NCBI GenBank assembly: GCA_025201345.1
Contig: JAIXMG010000003.1
Span: forward strand, 124,001-188,000
Origin: Thamnidium elegans
Taxonomy: Eukaryota; Mucoromycota; Mucoromycetes; Mucorales; Mucoraceae
Direction of reading: 5' to 3'
Length of the DNA stretch: 64,000 nucleotides
Shown: piece by piece, positions 43,589-57,161 of the stretch
Layout of the letters: the number at the start of each line of letters is the position of its first letter
Numbering within the stretch: the stretch's first letter is position 1
Notes under the pieces: generated by a model
What the model was told of the DNA's origin: nothing
The model's input: the letters and a program-made list of their open reading frames with translations, nothing else
Databases searched by the model: none
Made by a program: the position numbers and the translations under genes

Positions 43589-44894
43589 AAATACTCTGAA
43601 TTGACTTAAACCATGATTATTTTTGAAGTACACAGCTACATTTACAATTTATACACATAGTCCCCCATTTCTATAAACATATATATATATATATATACCG
43701 AAGTTTCATCTATAATTACCGTACATTTTTTTTTAAAAATAAACTTGATTCAGTGGCTATTAAAATTTTAACTTAATAAACTAGGTACAGCTGAAAAAAA
43801 AAGGAAAAAAGATATAACAACGATCCTATTTCTAGCTTAGGCTTAGTTGTTTATACACAAGACCTATTTTTTTTTAAAAAAACAAAAAGAAGGCGTAGAC
43901 AACAAGTATAAATAAAACATCCAAGCGCCACTACCATGCAACGTGACGGAGTACTAATAAGGTTCAACAGAAAAAAGGGGGGACCGACTTTTTTTTCTTG
44001 TAAAGCGGGTAACAAACTAGAAGGTCTCCGGCTAAAATTCATGCTGAGCAAGAAAAAATGTTTGATTTAGATGTAATGATTGGGCCAATGTGATTTGCTA
44101 AGCGACTTTTTTTTTTGGTGCACCATCTCAAAATAGAGTACATGTAAAAGAGGAACCCTTTTTTCTACTATTTTTAGAAGGGCGTGTGCTTTTTAATACG
44201 GGAAAACGGTCCTTTTTCGCAGAATGATTCGGGCAAAAAGAAAAATACAGACATGCGTTTTTTTTAGAACAGAAAGAAACGTCTTTTTTGGATAAAAGAG
44301 AAGGAGTTCTTTTAGAAATCACTAAAAAAAGGAATTTTATGACCTTATAAGAAATGGGGGGTACTTTAGTGAAACGGAAAAACGCAAGTTGTATAAAGAA
44401 AAGAAAAAGAAAAAGAACGCGGTGTGTGGTTTGAGGTTGACATTTAAACTATAAAATACTGTAGTAAAGAACCTGTCAACAACAAGGAAGTACGTGTGTT
44501 GCATACAAGCTTTTTGGTACTTAATCCAAGGAATACTCACTGTATCTAAAACAAAGCTTTTGGAAGCACATTTAAAATTGTATTATAGTTTAATTTACGG
44601 TTTCTTTAAAAGACATTAAACTATATCAAATTTCATTCTCTTATTAAATTTGAACAATATTATTGTCATGGTCACAATAAACACAAAAAAAAAAAGTTCC
44701 TGAAATTCTCGAACGATAAAGTTATAGAAATCACTTTTCTCTTTCTCTTTGACGACCTTTATCCCCCTGCAGACTTATACACACACACCATCCTAATGCA
44801 AACTAGCGTAATTAATGCAAAATATTAAGGAACCAAATTGATTTCATTTTATATATTCGGATATATTATTACCCAAAGAAAAAACTTTATTATT
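43589..44894. other. intergenic region, nothing seen
   Basis: About 1.3 kb. It has a TA-repeat near 43679-43697 and A/T runs. No gene, RNA or clear repeat was found; minus-strand frames at 43851-44540 look like translated AT-rich spacer. Confidence 0.55.
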
Positions 44895-47042
44895 TTATTG
44901 TGTATACGGGTTTTTCCTCGGCGCATTTTTATCCAGCCAAGACTTTGCGCGGTCCAGGTCCTCCTGTTCAGACTCTATTGCTTTAATACACCACCCCAGT
45001 TCATACTTACCCTCTGACTCAGAAGCGAGTAATTCCGCCAAGAACTTTTTCCGGGTAGTAGCTTCATCAACGCAAAAGTGCAATTCGGGATTCGGGTTCG
45101 GCGAAGCTAATTCCCGGGGTAAACATTTTATCATAGGAATTAATAAGCTTGCTGCTGTAGTAGCATCTTTTGGCTCATTTGTAAACGAAGCACACATCTT
45201 GTATAACAATAAATAAATACATTTTTTTTTAAGACACACACACACACGTCTTTATAAATACCTTGTTTCTGCACCATGCGTTACCACATCCAATCGTAAG
45301 CTGCGAATGAAGTTTACGAGCTACACGTTGTATTAATTTGACATTCTTTGGGTCATCTTCCGTGATCCAAAACGGACCAAAACAATATTGACAAAATGAG
45401 AGTCGGTTTTTTGTTCTGGGACGAATACAGTTACGGTTACAGCAAGGCGGAGGCAGTGTTTGTTGTTGTCGTTTCACTTCATGAATCTTTGCGTGCACTT
45501 GAATATCTTTAATTGGTATAGGTTTGTCACATTTCTGACAGGTAATGGTACGAGATCCACAGTAACTTTCATGTGCATGTAAACCTAATAGCCTATCTCT
45601 TGAGTCCAACGAAACGGGCCCTTGCGCACACAAAATCTTTTATTTTTTTTATTTTTATCAGTACTCCCTTATTTTTTATTATTATGGTAACTTACATGAC
45701 AAAATCTGCAGGTAATTAGTTTTTCTGGACATATTGTTCTTTTATGTTCTGCTAATGCTTCAAAAGAATGAGTTGTAAAATGAGTGCATGTACATGTCTT
45801 AGGGGTATGATAGTATTCTACATGCTTATCACGCCCATTTTCACCTATGTGGTCGCATTGGTCGCAATGCCAATGATTTTTTAATTCTTGACTATCTTTT
45901 TTAAAAACCTTTCCACAACCCCAAGGACATACTATATTGTTACGTAAACAAAACCCTTGATGTAGAACCAATGTACGTTGTAAAACCCATGCATGACAAT
46001 TTCTACATTGTTCTTTTCCGGTATGATCCTCCATTTCCTCCATTTCCATATCTGTTGTTGTTGTTGTTGTTGTTGTTGTTACTGTAGCAACCCAAGATAT
46101 ATTGGTATTTTCATTAAATGAATGAATACCTATATAAATATGATCTGTAGAGATGGAGGATAAATCTATTGACCTTTCATTATCCGAACTTAAATCAGAC
46201 CATTGATGACAATCCAATGTAGGTGATTGTTCTGTGCTACAAACGATATCTGTACAGTAATAATAATCATGCAATAAGTAAAATTTAAATGTCAACCTGG
46301 AGCCAGTTTTTTTTTTCTGTTGTTTTTTTTTACCTGCATCTCCTGTTTCAACAGTTAATTTAACTGATATATTTCGCTTATCGTCCAAAATTAATTTCCA
46401 ATATTTGTAATCATTTTTATCGATTGTAACATGTGATACTGTCTCGTTTAGCTTTACTTGTGTCATCTTTACTTGTTCAAAGGGGGCTTCATGTTGAATA
46501 TCCACCTCCAAATCCGTATCTGTAATAGAAACTGCTTCTTGCGGTTTTAATTCCAGAACTTTAAATTGATAAATATGTCCTCCAAACCGGCATGATATAT
46601 TTTGTCCTTGCGTTAGTGTATTATAATGTCCACGCAAATGTGCTTCTAGTGCTGCTCTATAATCTGTAATCTCTCGGTATCCAGCTGATATGGGCTGTAA
46701 CTTTGCCCACGTTCCTTTTGATAGGGTTACCAACTTGATTAGAATATGATCGCCTTGTTTAACGTTTAATGTAGACATGATCCAAGAAGGTAATTGCGCT
46801 GTATTACTGGAAGAGGAAAATTCCTTCACACCGCAGTGAAGGGTAGTACCTGAATGTGGATGTCGCAGCTCAAACGTTAAAGGTGAAGGTAAATTACCGG
46901 AACCTGCTTGTTGTAGTAATTGTTCAAGTGCAGATGCTGGTAATACAATCTTGTCGCCTTGGTTTAAATCTACAGGTGCTGGTTCCACAGTATAGTGAGC
47001 CTTCCACTGAATATGACTAAAGTCTTGTTCTAACGTATCCAT
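44895..47042 (-). CDS. UFD1-domain protein with TRAF-type zinc-finger region
   Basis: Four exons: 47042-46334, 46249-45696, 45636-45262 and 45197-44895, giving 646 residues with consistent phases. Residues about 1-190 are an Ufd1/Npl4-type double-psi barrel: DKIVLPASALEQLL, PLTFELRHP, LPSWIMSTLNVKQGDHILIK and YRAALEAHLRGHYNTLTQG. After a linker with a nine-Thr run come Cys/His clusters (CRNCHAWVLQRTLVLHQGFC, CPWGCGKVFKKD, CDQCDHIGENGRDKH, CRFCHILC, CQKCDKPIPIKDIQVHAKIH), resembling TRAF-type fingers, then a CNRNCIRP Cys region and a C-terminal helical tail (WCIKAIESEQEDLDRAKSWL) that looks UBA-like. Ufd1 partners p97/Cdc48 in extracting ubiquitylated proteins. This fused form, known in fungi, is not Ufd1 itself; its partner is unknown. 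Confidence 0.85.
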
Positions 47043-47325
47043 AATTTATTTAAAAAAGGAAAAAAAAAAGGGTTCGAAAAAAAAAAATTAAATGTAATAC
47101 GTTTTTGACGCGTAATTTGTAAATTTCCCTATTCAAAAGAGTGGCGTACGCTAAACATGGTTGGTTCAATTAGAAAACAAAAAAGGAAAGTTAATTTGAG
47201 AGCCGAAAATGCTGCTTTCATTTTTAATGCGGGACCCGTATCCTTTTTATGGGTGATTCCGACAAAAAAAAAAATAAAAAAGTATAAATATTTCATTTTA
47301 ATTTTTTTTTTAGTTCTTTTTTTTC

Positions 47326-47361
<36 letters not shown>

Positions 47362-47384
47362 CTTTATTATTACTATTACTTAAA
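47043..47384. promoter_or_regulatory. probable bidirectional promoter between the UFD1-like and response-regulator genes
   Basis: 342 bp between divergent starts with A runs on one side and a long T/C-rich block with T22 (about 47339-47361) just before the response regulator. An ATG at 47157 is in frame with that gene, but its reading is basic followed by poly-Phe, so I treat this DNA as non-coding. Confidence 0.4.
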
Positions 47385-48232
47385 ATGGATTATTTTGCTT
47401 ATGAAAGTAAATCAAGGTCAGCTTCAGTTGATTCTACACCAGATGGATCCCCTTCGACACCCACAATATACATTCATGATAGTGGGAAAGCAGTGAGCAG
47501 ACCCACCTGTATTCGATACTCTGCTTCATTATTTATGCCAGACGAGATTGAATCTTCCACCTCTTTATCGAAGATAAAAAAAGACGAAAAAATGTTTAAT
47601 TTAAACACCCTCTCTTCATCATTACCTTCTCCACCAATGAATATATCCAACCCCATTGTATTACCTTCATTATCATTACCATCAAAGCCAAATTTTAAAA
47701 GAAGATTTAGTACACCACCCCCATTAAATTCACCTCGATTGCATGTGTTGATTGTCGACGATAATAGTATTAACCTTCAGATATTATCCCGACTTTTAAA
47801 CATTCACATGCCTGACTCGATTGAACATGTCGAATTAGTAAAGAGTGGTATCAAAGCATTAGAAGTATTAAAGTGTAGACCATTTGACTTAATCCTGATG
47901 GATATTGATATGCCTATTTTAAATGGTGTTGAAACTACAAAGCATATTCGTTCTTCTTCTGAATTCGATATTTTACTACAAAATCGTACTTGTCCCATTG
48001 TTGCCGTAACAACCAATGACTCTGAATCTTGGCGTAAAATTTATACTGAAGTTGGCATGGTAATTTAATTTTTTTAATCTGTTGCCATGATTTTCTTGTT
48101 ATTAACCCAGCTTTTTTTATTGTATTTTAGAATGGTTGTGTTGGTAAACCTATTTCCCCAAAGAAATTAAAATTGACTTTATCAAGAGTACTTGGATTTC
48201 ATTTTCCTATTCCCCCTTATACACCTGAATAA
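47385..48232 (+). CDS. response regulator (receiver-domain protein)
   Basis: Exons 47385-48059 and 48131-48232 give 258 residues. Residues 1-120 are Ser/Pro/Thr-rich and probably disordered. Residues about 122-250 are a receiver domain: LHVLIVDDNSINLQILSRLL (acidic pair), PFDLILMDIDMPILNGVETT (phospho-acceptor Asp in LMDIDMP), CPIVAVTTND (Thr switch) and, in exon 2, GCVGKPISPKKLK (conserved Lys). All five receiver residues are present, so it should accept phosphate from a histidine phosphotransferase. Its output is not visible. It resembles fungal Ssk1/Mcs4-like stand-alone regulators in layout, but is too short and general to name. Confidence 0.9.
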
Positions 48233-49168
48233 GTCTTTTCTTCTTCTTTCAACTCATCCACTTTTTTTATATACCTTCTTTTATCCTTTCTCTTTTTTTT
48301 TAAAAAAATGTATAGAAAGACATTTTTTTTATTTTTATTTATTTTTTTAATTATACCAATTGTACATATATCAATACAGATTTTTTTCCCTACATATTTT
48401 AGTGACAACAACAAATTCTTTCTATTTCTTTTATTTAAAAAAAAAAGAGAATAAACAAATCCCTTATAGTCGTTTGATAGCGGATTATCAATGTTTAAAT
48501 TTAAAAATTTCTTTGTGACATTTTAAAAAATTTCTTGGCCTGCACTGTTTCTCTTTTTTTTTTTACTTGACACGGGGTATTTTGGTGTAACAATCAGTTA
48601 CTAAACCAATCAAGGTATATCAGCTGTCTTGTATTTTATCTGTTTGTTATAACAAATAATGAGTGTGACCCTACTGTTTTATAAAAATCCAAGTTTCAAT
48701 AAGGTTGACCATGTATTAAACATTTATATGTATATAATGTTATGCTGAAACAGAAAAAGAGTGGCCCTTTCTTTTCTTAATAATATCGGCATCTATTAAT
48801 AAATTAGCACAATGCACTCAATTATTGTTATTTATTACTCTACCACATGATTTGATTGGCTAAAATGATTTTTTTCTTTCCATCTGATGCATTGCGAACC
48901 TGAGATTTAAATTGTCATGGGGATTAAATGAAAATCAACTTCATTAGCCCACATGAGCATTGACCAGCTATTAAGTTAACTTTATATATCAACAAATAAA
49001 AGGAATCAAATTCATATGATAACCGTTATTAGGATGATGCCTTTTTTCCTTATAAAAAAGAAAAGAAGGGGACGATTGTCTCGGGATATGTAAAAATAGG
49101 AGATAATAAAAAAAAACTTTATTTGTGTCTAACAACATACATCCTATTTTAGACAATGCATTTTACTT
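48233..49168. other. intergenic region between convergent genes, nothing seen
   Basis: About 0.94 kb. T-rich stretches near 48295-48350 and 48552-48566. No coding or RNA signal. Confidence 0.55.
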
Positions 49169-52100
49169 TTAAGCAAGAGCGGCGGGTGCGGCCGAACGTT
49201 GTTGTATACCACCACTGACTGGTAAATAAGTGTTACCCATTAAACTTTCATCTACTTCACGTGCACACAAACGCCCTTCATTGATCCCCCATACAATCAA
49301 TGATTGGCCTCTTCTGCAATCTCCCGCTGCATACACATTGGATACAGAAGAAACATATTTTCCTTTAGGTGTACTAATATTGGAAGTGCGTGAATCTTGT
49401 TTCAAACCAAGCTGATCAATCAATTCTTTGGTTGGTCCCAAGAAGCCCTAATAAAAAAAAAGCAATTTTAAATAATCAATGTAAATAAAACTTAATTTTT
49501 TTTTACCATAGAAAGTAACACGAGATCTGCTTTAAAGTACTCTTCCGTTCCAGGTAATTCCTGCATAGACCATTTTCCCTCATTCGATTTGGTCCATTCT
49601 ACACGAACTGTATTTATACCGATCAGTTGGTTCTTTGCATTCTTGACAAACGCTTTGGATACAACACAGTATTCACGAGGATCTCGACCAAACTTTGATA
49701 ATACCTCAGCATGACCATAATCTACTTTAAATACTTTTGCAAACTGAGGCCATTGATTATCACTGTATAAATTTATATTAGTTTTTTTTTTACAGTTGTT
49801 CTTTTTAGTTAAATACTAACCTGGCTCTTGTTTGAGGAGGTTGAGGCAAAAGTTCAAAGTTGGTTACGGAAGCGCATCCATGACGAACCGCGGTACCAAT
49901 ACAATCATTTCCGGTATCACCTCCGCCAATCACTACAACATGCTTATCTTTTGCAGATAAATAATGTCCATCCTTCAGTCCAGAATCTAGCAAACTCTTG
50001 GTATTAGCCTGTAAATAATCCATTGCAAAATGAATGCCGTCTGCATCGCGACCAGGGATCTGTAAATCACGAGGCCATGTAGCACCTGTAGCAATAATCA
50101 GTGCATCACTTTCGTTTTTTATCGTGTTGGCGTCTAGATCAATACCGACATGGGCGTTAGCTACAAACGAAACGCCTTCTGCCTCTAATAGATCTACTCG
50201 ACGTTGTACTACATGTTTATCAAGTTTCATGTTGGGAATACCATACATTAAGAGACCTCCCATTCGATCGTTACGATCATAGACAGTAACAAGATGGCCG
50301 GCTTTGTTCAGTTGATCGGCAGCTGCTAATCCGGCAGGTCCGGATCCAATAATAGAGACCTTCTTGCCTGTGCGTTGTGCAGGTGGTTGAGGCTTGACCC
50401 AGCCTTCTTCAAACCCACGATCAATAATAGCTGCTTCGATACTCTTGATAGAAACAGGTGGTTCCGAAATACCTAATACACAACTGGATTCACATGGTGC
50501 CGGGCTAAAAAAAAAAATATTAATTTTTTTTTTTGGCAGTAAATTTTTTAAAATTAAGCCTACCAAACACGGCCCGTGAAATCAGGAAAATTATTTGTCA
50601 TCAAGAGACGATCCAAAGCGTCTTTCCAATTATCTTTAAAAACAAGTTCGTTCCATTTCGGAATCACGTTACCGATAGGACATCCAGTTTCTGTCTGACA
50701 ATACGGTACACCACAATCCATACACCGAGCTGCCTGCGTATACAATTCCTGTTTACTGAGACGATGATTAATCTCATCCCAGTCATGGGTTCTCTTCTTT
50801 GGGTCGCGATAAGGATCTGTTTTTCTCTTGTACTTCATGAACCCACGCAACTTATCCAGTTTCAATCGACGTCTTTGAATTGTTTCTTCGTCCAAGACGG
50901 CATCTTCAACGTCCTCTACCGCTGGTTCCTTGGTGGGATGTTTACACTTTTTAGGTTCTTCTGTGGTGACCTGCTGCAATTTCTTCTTTTCCAATAGGTT
51001 ACGATACTCAACCGGCATGACTTTCACAAACTTGGGTACCCAGTTATTAAAGTCTTTCAATATGGTATCCGCGACCGAGGATCCAGTGTAGTGACGATGG
51101 TCTTCAATTAAGCTTCTTAACTCTTGCGTTTCTTCATCTGAATTCACAGTCTCCAAATCAACCATTTCCGTATTCACATTACGCTTAAATGTTTGATCCG
51201 TATCGAGAACATAAGCAATGCCACCCGACATACCAGCGGCGAAATTTCTACCCGTCTTTCCTAAAATGACCACACGACCACCTGTCATGTACTCGCACCC
51301 ATGATCTCCTACACCCTCTACCACAGCCATGGCACCCGAATTTCGCACACAAAAGCGCTCTGCTGCAATACCAGAAAAGAACGCCTGACCTGACGTCGCA
51401 CCGTACAAGCACACGTTTCCAATCACAATATTCTGCTCTGCTTTAAACAGGCTCACAGACGGTGGATAAATAGCGACCTTGCCACCCGAAAGGCCTTTAC
51501 CGACATAGTCATTAGCATCTCCTTCCAGCTCAAAAAAGATACCTGGCGCTAAAAATGCCCCGAAAGATTGTCCTGCAGAGCCCTTAAAGTTGACGTGGAT
51601 GGTATCGGATGGTAATCCGTGTTCGCCAAATTTTTTAGAGACGTGGTAGGATAAGGTGGTACCCACCGCGCGATCGGTGTTGACAATCTCAGATTCAATC
51701 TTAACTTTTTCTTTGCGTGTCAGTGCTGCGTCTGATTCGTCAATGAGGTAGTTGTCCAGCCGCGTGTGTAAGTTGTGCTGCTGCTTTTTAATGCAGTACG
51801 TAGCGACGTTGGGGCGAAGCGTGTGTGCAGGTGTGAGAATAGGTAGCAGGTCCAAGTTGGCGGTCTTGAACGTACGTAACGTATCATCGACTTTCAACAC
51901 TTCGGTATGACCCACCATCTCATTAATAGACTTAAACCCGAGTTTAGACATGTAGTCTCGTAACTCTTCCGCGATATAATAGAAAAAGTTAATAACGTGT
52001 TCGGGTGCACCTTGAAATTTCTGTCGAAGTTCGGGATCTTGTGTACAAATACCAACAGGACAAGTATTCTATTTACCATTTGTTAAAATAGGATGATTTT

Positions 52101-54898
52101 TTTTTTAAAAAAATATAGCAAACTCTTTTTTTTATATAACATACCAAATGACATTTTCTCATCATAATACAACCAAGTGCAATTAAAGGTGTGGTAGCAA
52201 ATCCCCACTCTTCTGCACCAAGTAAACATGCAATCGCTATATCACGACCGGTCTTGATCTGACCGTCAGTTTGTACAATGACACGGCCACGCAAGTCGTT
52301 CAGTACCAATGTTTGATGCGTTTCAGCCAGGCCCAACTCCCAAGGCAAACCAGCGTACTTGATACCAGTCCAACGCGAAGCACCCGTACCGCCATCATGG
52401 CCTGAAATCAAGATATGATCTGCTTTTGCCTTGGCTACACCAGCCGCCACAATACCTACACCCACCTCCGATACCAACTTGACCGAGACTCTCGACCTAG
52501 GATTGGCGCACTTTAAATCGTAAATCAACTGTTTCAAATCCTCAATTGAGTAAATATCATGATGAGGAGGAGGAGAGATCAAACCAATACCAGGCGTTGT
52601 TTTACGTGTGGAAGCAATTTCTTCTGAAACTTTCGAGCCTGCCAATTCGCCGCCTTCACCTGGCTTTGCACCCTGAGCCATCTTGATTTGAAGCTCGTCT
52701 GCATCTGCCAAGTAAAAACTAGTGACGCCAAATCGACCGGAAGCAACTTGTTTAATAGCTGATCGCATACTACGCCCATCTTCTAACAGCTGTGATCGTT
52801 CCGGTTTCTCTCCTCCTTCGCCCGTATTGGACTTACCGCCAAGTTCGTTCATAGCAATAGCAAGTGAAGTATGCGTCTCCCAAGATATAGAACCGTAAGA
52901 CATAGCTCCAGTAACAAACCGTTTGACGATATCTGTCCACGGTTCCACCTGTTCCACAGCAATTGGCTTTCGCGATTCATAATCAAACGTTAATAACCCA
53001 CGTAACGTGCATTGTCGAACTGCCTCATATGAAGCCCGAGAGTACGCATCATACGAAGACTGGTTTTTGGTACGTACAGCGTTTTGTAAATTAGCCATAC
53101 TCGAAGGCTCGAACAAGTGCGCTTCGCCTCCATCACGCCAATGGTACTCACCAGACTCTGGTAACGTCAGTGGCTGAACTCGGTTACGAATAGGGTATCC
53201 CGTTTCGTGTAGAGCAATAGCATCCATAGCAAAGATATCGAACGTAACTCCTTTAATACGAGACGCTGTACCCACAAAGCAGCGCGAGATAACACTGTCA
53301 TCAACACCAAGCGCTTCAAAGATTTGGGCACCCTTGTAAGAAGCCAAAGTAGAAATACCCATCTTGGACATCACTTTCTTAATACCGTTATCAATGGCCT
53401 TGATATAATTAGACGCAGCCGAGGTCTGGGTTACTCCTTCACGTACAGCACCCTCACGCACTAATTTATACATGGCCTCTAAGGCCAAGTAAGGACAGAT
53501 AGCGTCAGCGCCGTAACCTAACAAAACACAAAAGTGGTGCACTTCTTTTGCTTCAGCTGTTTCAATCATTAACGCAACACGGCTACGCAACTTGTTTCGA
53601 ACCAAGTGATGGTGCACACCACCCATAGCAATCAAAGAAGAAATGGAGACGCGGTCGGGACCCACTTTTTGATCGGATAGAATAACAACCTTGTAGCCGC
53701 TCTTGATAGCTTCCGTGGTTTCATTGCAAGCTCTTTCTAGCGCACCCAAATAACCGTCAATCCCCTCTTCGCGCGCGAACGTAATATCAATTGTCATTAC
53801 TTTCCAATCTGCATGCAACGTATCCATACGTCGGATTGAGTCCAGTTGTTGTAAGGTTAAAATGGGAGACTTTAAAATCATGCGGTTACATTGGTTTTCG
53901 TTCTTTTCCAACAAGTTTCCTTCAGGACCTACATAGCATTCCAGCGACATGACGATTTCTTCACGAATGGGATCGATGGGTGGATTAGTGACTTGCGCAA
54001 ATAGCTGACGAAAATATTCGAACACCAGTCGCGGTTGTTTTGATAAACAAGCCAACGAAGTATCGTTACCCATAGACCCAAGCGCTTCCTTTCCTTCGCT
54101 GATCATGGGAATCATTAGTAGATTGATTTGCTCCAAGGTATACCCATAGGCTCTTAATCGAGGGTCCTTGTGCACAGTAGTTTCGTCCAGTTTCACCTTG
54201 TGATCTTTGCCTAGCTTTTCAACAAGCATATCGAGACTAATGCGTTGCTTAATCCATTGACCGAAATCAGATTTTTGAGCTGTCTTGAGCTTAAGCTCGG
54301 TATCGTCAACGACACGACCTTCTTCAGTGTCGACCAGAAGCATCTTGCCCGGTTGCAGACGACCTTTTTCAAGCACGGTTTCAGGGTCAATGGTAATGGT
54401 ACCGACTTCAGACGCACAGATCATAATACCGTCGGTGGTCAAGTAGTAACGACAAGGACGTAACCCATTACGGTCTAAACAGGCACCGATATATCTACCA
54501 TCTGAAAAGGTAAAAAGTGCAGGTCCATCCCACGGCTACATACAAAAATTTAGCTTTTTAAAAAAAAATTAGAAATAAAAATTATTCGTTTAATGTACCT
54601 CCATTAAGGTAGCAGCCCATTGATAAAATTCTTTTTTTTCTGATTCCATAAGCGGATTGTTTTGCCAGGCTTCGGGGATCATTACCATTACTGCTTCGGG
54701 TAAGGATAAGACACCATTGACCACCAAGAGCTCCAGGACATTGTCAAATGCTGCAGAGTCAGATCCTCCTTCTTCAATAACCGGGTACAAGTATTCAAGA
54801 ATAGGACCAAATGTATCGGATTTCATTAGGCCTTCACGAGACCGCATCCAGTTTTTGTTTCCACGTAACGTGTTAATTTCGCCTACATAAAAAAAACA

Positions 54899-54940
<42 letters not shown>

Positions 54941-55811
54941 ACAGATTTAATCTAAACGAAATACTTTACCATTATGTGCACTCCAACGCATAGGTTGAGC
55001 ACGATCCCACGATGGAAATGTGTTTGTCGAAAATCTAGAGTGCACCAACGCAAAATGCGTACGGTACTGAACATTGACCAGATCATAAAAGTAAGCATAC
55101 ACCTGTTTAGGTGTCAATTGACCTTTATAGACAATATTCTTATTTGAAAGCGAACAAACATAAAACCATTTTTTCATTGTCAAGGTATGTGTAGCATGTT
55201 TACGAAGCACATACAACTGCCTTTCCAGCTGTCTTTCATCCATGGGTTCCTTTGCGGTTACAAACGGTTGCAAGATAACAGGTTCCTTGGATCTGGCAGA
55301 GGGACCGATAATGGAAGAGTCATGCGGTACGTTACGCCAGCCCAACACTTGCAAGTTTAAATCCTGTGCTAGTTTTTCAAATACTTGTTTACTTTCTTCC
55401 ATGAAATCTTGCTTCATAAACAAGTTTCCTACGGCATATTGACCTTGTGCAGGTAAATCTAGACCGAGTTCTCGTTTGGCTTCAATACGAAAAAAATTAT
55501 CCGGAATACCTAGTATAATTTTTTTTTAAATTAATGTCTACATGTACTTGATTTTCGTTTTAGGAGTATTTTTTATATATACCTGTCATAACACCACTAC
55601 CATCTCCATCTCGAATATCAGCACCGCTGGCGCCACGATGCGTCATATTACACAGAATACTTTTGGCATCACTTAGGATTTTATGCGACGGTGTACCATC
55701 AATTTGAACAATATATCCCACACCACATGAATCTTTTTCATAATCTGGATCGTAAAGTCCTTGCTTGGGTGGAATTGCTTCCGCCCAAGACGTGTTTTCC
55801 GATATAGTCAT
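49169..55811 (-). CDS. GLT1: NAD(P)H-dependent glutamate synthase (GOGAT)
   Basis: The fused large-plus-small-subunit enzyme that makes two glutamates from glutamine and 2-oxoglutarate. Eight exons: 55811-55583, 55509-54970, 54882-54599, 54535-52145, 52068-50564, 50504-49821, 49762-49507 and 49447-49169; phases all agree, giving 2,055 residues. A 28-residue propeptide precedes the catalytic Cys29 (SCGVGYIV), the N-terminal nucleophile of the glutaminase domain. The FMN synthase domain has RFGVTSFYL and [18 protein letters not shown]. The [3Fe-4S] motif C-x5-C-x4-C (CIMMRKC...NTC) is split by an intron. GXGXXG-type barrel repeats follow ([20 protein letters not shown]). The beta part has CMDCGVPYC...GCPIGN cluster Cys, the FAD motif [13 protein letters not shown] and the NAD(P)H motif [12 protein letters not shown]. 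It lies divergent from the cell-wall gene at 57162. Nothing is missing. Confidence 0.97.
54906..54938. repeat. poly(T) on the coding strand, 33 nt, in a GOGAT intron
   Basis: A 33-nt homopolymer within the intron between the second and third exons, like the T41 run in the sphingomyelinase-like gene. Confidence 0.9.
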
Positions 55812-56553
55812 TTAATGTAGCGATATATATATATAAATAATATAGGTTGAAAAGGAAAAAAAAAAGAATATATCATTCCCCAAAGAAAAAAAACTATTTA
55901 AACGACAGATAAGAAGTGCAGGTAGCTATTTGTAAAGTGTGTGTACTAAAAACCATCCGATTTATCCCTTTGTTTGTATGCTTTATCTTATTAATTAAAC
56001 CGTTTTGTAAAACAAGACATGTGTGATTATGAAAGAAGAACAAAAGAATAATTCCGTTCTCTCTCTTTTTTTTTATTTTAGTCTTTGTAATAAAGGCGCT
56101 AAACAGAGTTCTTTTTTAATCATTCTCTGTAGCAACTAAAAAATAAAAAGAGAGGGAGAGAGAGAATGCTATCACATATTTAGTTTTATTTAGTATGTAG
56201 TGGATACGTATATGGTTGCAGAAATGTGTCAAGAGTAGTATTCGCTAAGAAGAAAAAAGACCGTATAAATGTTTAGTCCCGTACGTCAGAGTGTGCATAG
56301 TCTGGTATAGATTACATTAGGTATCAAACGAACAATAATATCTACTATTATAATTAAAACGTCAATAACACGCCATCTGTCTAGGATACACGAAAAAATA
56401 AAATTTAAGGTTGTTTTTGTTTTTGATTTATAATTTTAAGTATAGTAAGTATAGCAACTATCACGTTGTCTCGGTTGTTGCTTCGAAAAGACAGTATAAC
56501 GTAAGCCTTTTTCTACTCTAAATTCAATTGATAGTTTATATATTAAAAAGAGC

Positions 56554-56589
<36 letters not shown>

Positions 56590-57161
56590 TATTTAAATAA
56601 TAATAAAAAAAAGGAAGGGATTTATTATACTTCGCGTGTCAGTATACCTAAATCAAATTAAAAAAATATATATTCTACTCTCGGGTCTCCTTTTCTTTTT
56701 TCTTTTTTTTAAAAAAAAAAATAAAAAGTTCCTGGAGTATTCGATGTTTTTTTTTCTGTGGAGGACATCTTACATGCATTTTATAATAAATAGTTTCGTA
56801 CCAATTAAAATTTCAACTAAACGAAGGCGTCAATAAAGGCTCCAGTAAATTTGACCCCCTTGCATAAATGTAAAGACTATAGATCATAATAAGAAGCTAA
56901 GTTGTATATATAGAGAATATAGCGATTATTTAATAAGAAAAAGAACCGAAAAATAAATTCTCCCTCTCAGTCAAGTCATATTGATTAAATAAAAACCATT
57001 AAAGGTAATATGCAGCGAATGACATATTTCTGAATAAGGTTATATGTATGTAATTTAGTTCACCTCCTAACTATGACAAGCCTTTATATAAAAAGGGAAC
57101 TCTATAATATTTGAGAGAGAGAGAGAGAGAGAAATAATCATCGTCTTTTCACTCTCTACAT
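55812..57161. other. intergenic region with A32 and (GA)10 repeats
   Basis: About 1.35 kb between two divergent starts. It holds A32 at 56555-56586, a T/A palindrome near 56700-56722 and a (GA)10 repeat at 57113-57132, just 30 bp before the next start codon, a typical GAGA-like promoter element. No gene seen. Confidence 0.6.

Noticed and set aside
47157..47384. Upstream start for the response regulator
   Set aside because: The extension is a basic stretch followed by poly-Phe and Leu from a T tract, so it is promoter DNA; 47385 has a normal A-rich context.
48217..48414. Minus-strand frame downstream of the response regulator
   Set aside because: Lys/Ile-rich reading of a T-rich 3' region, no family likeness.
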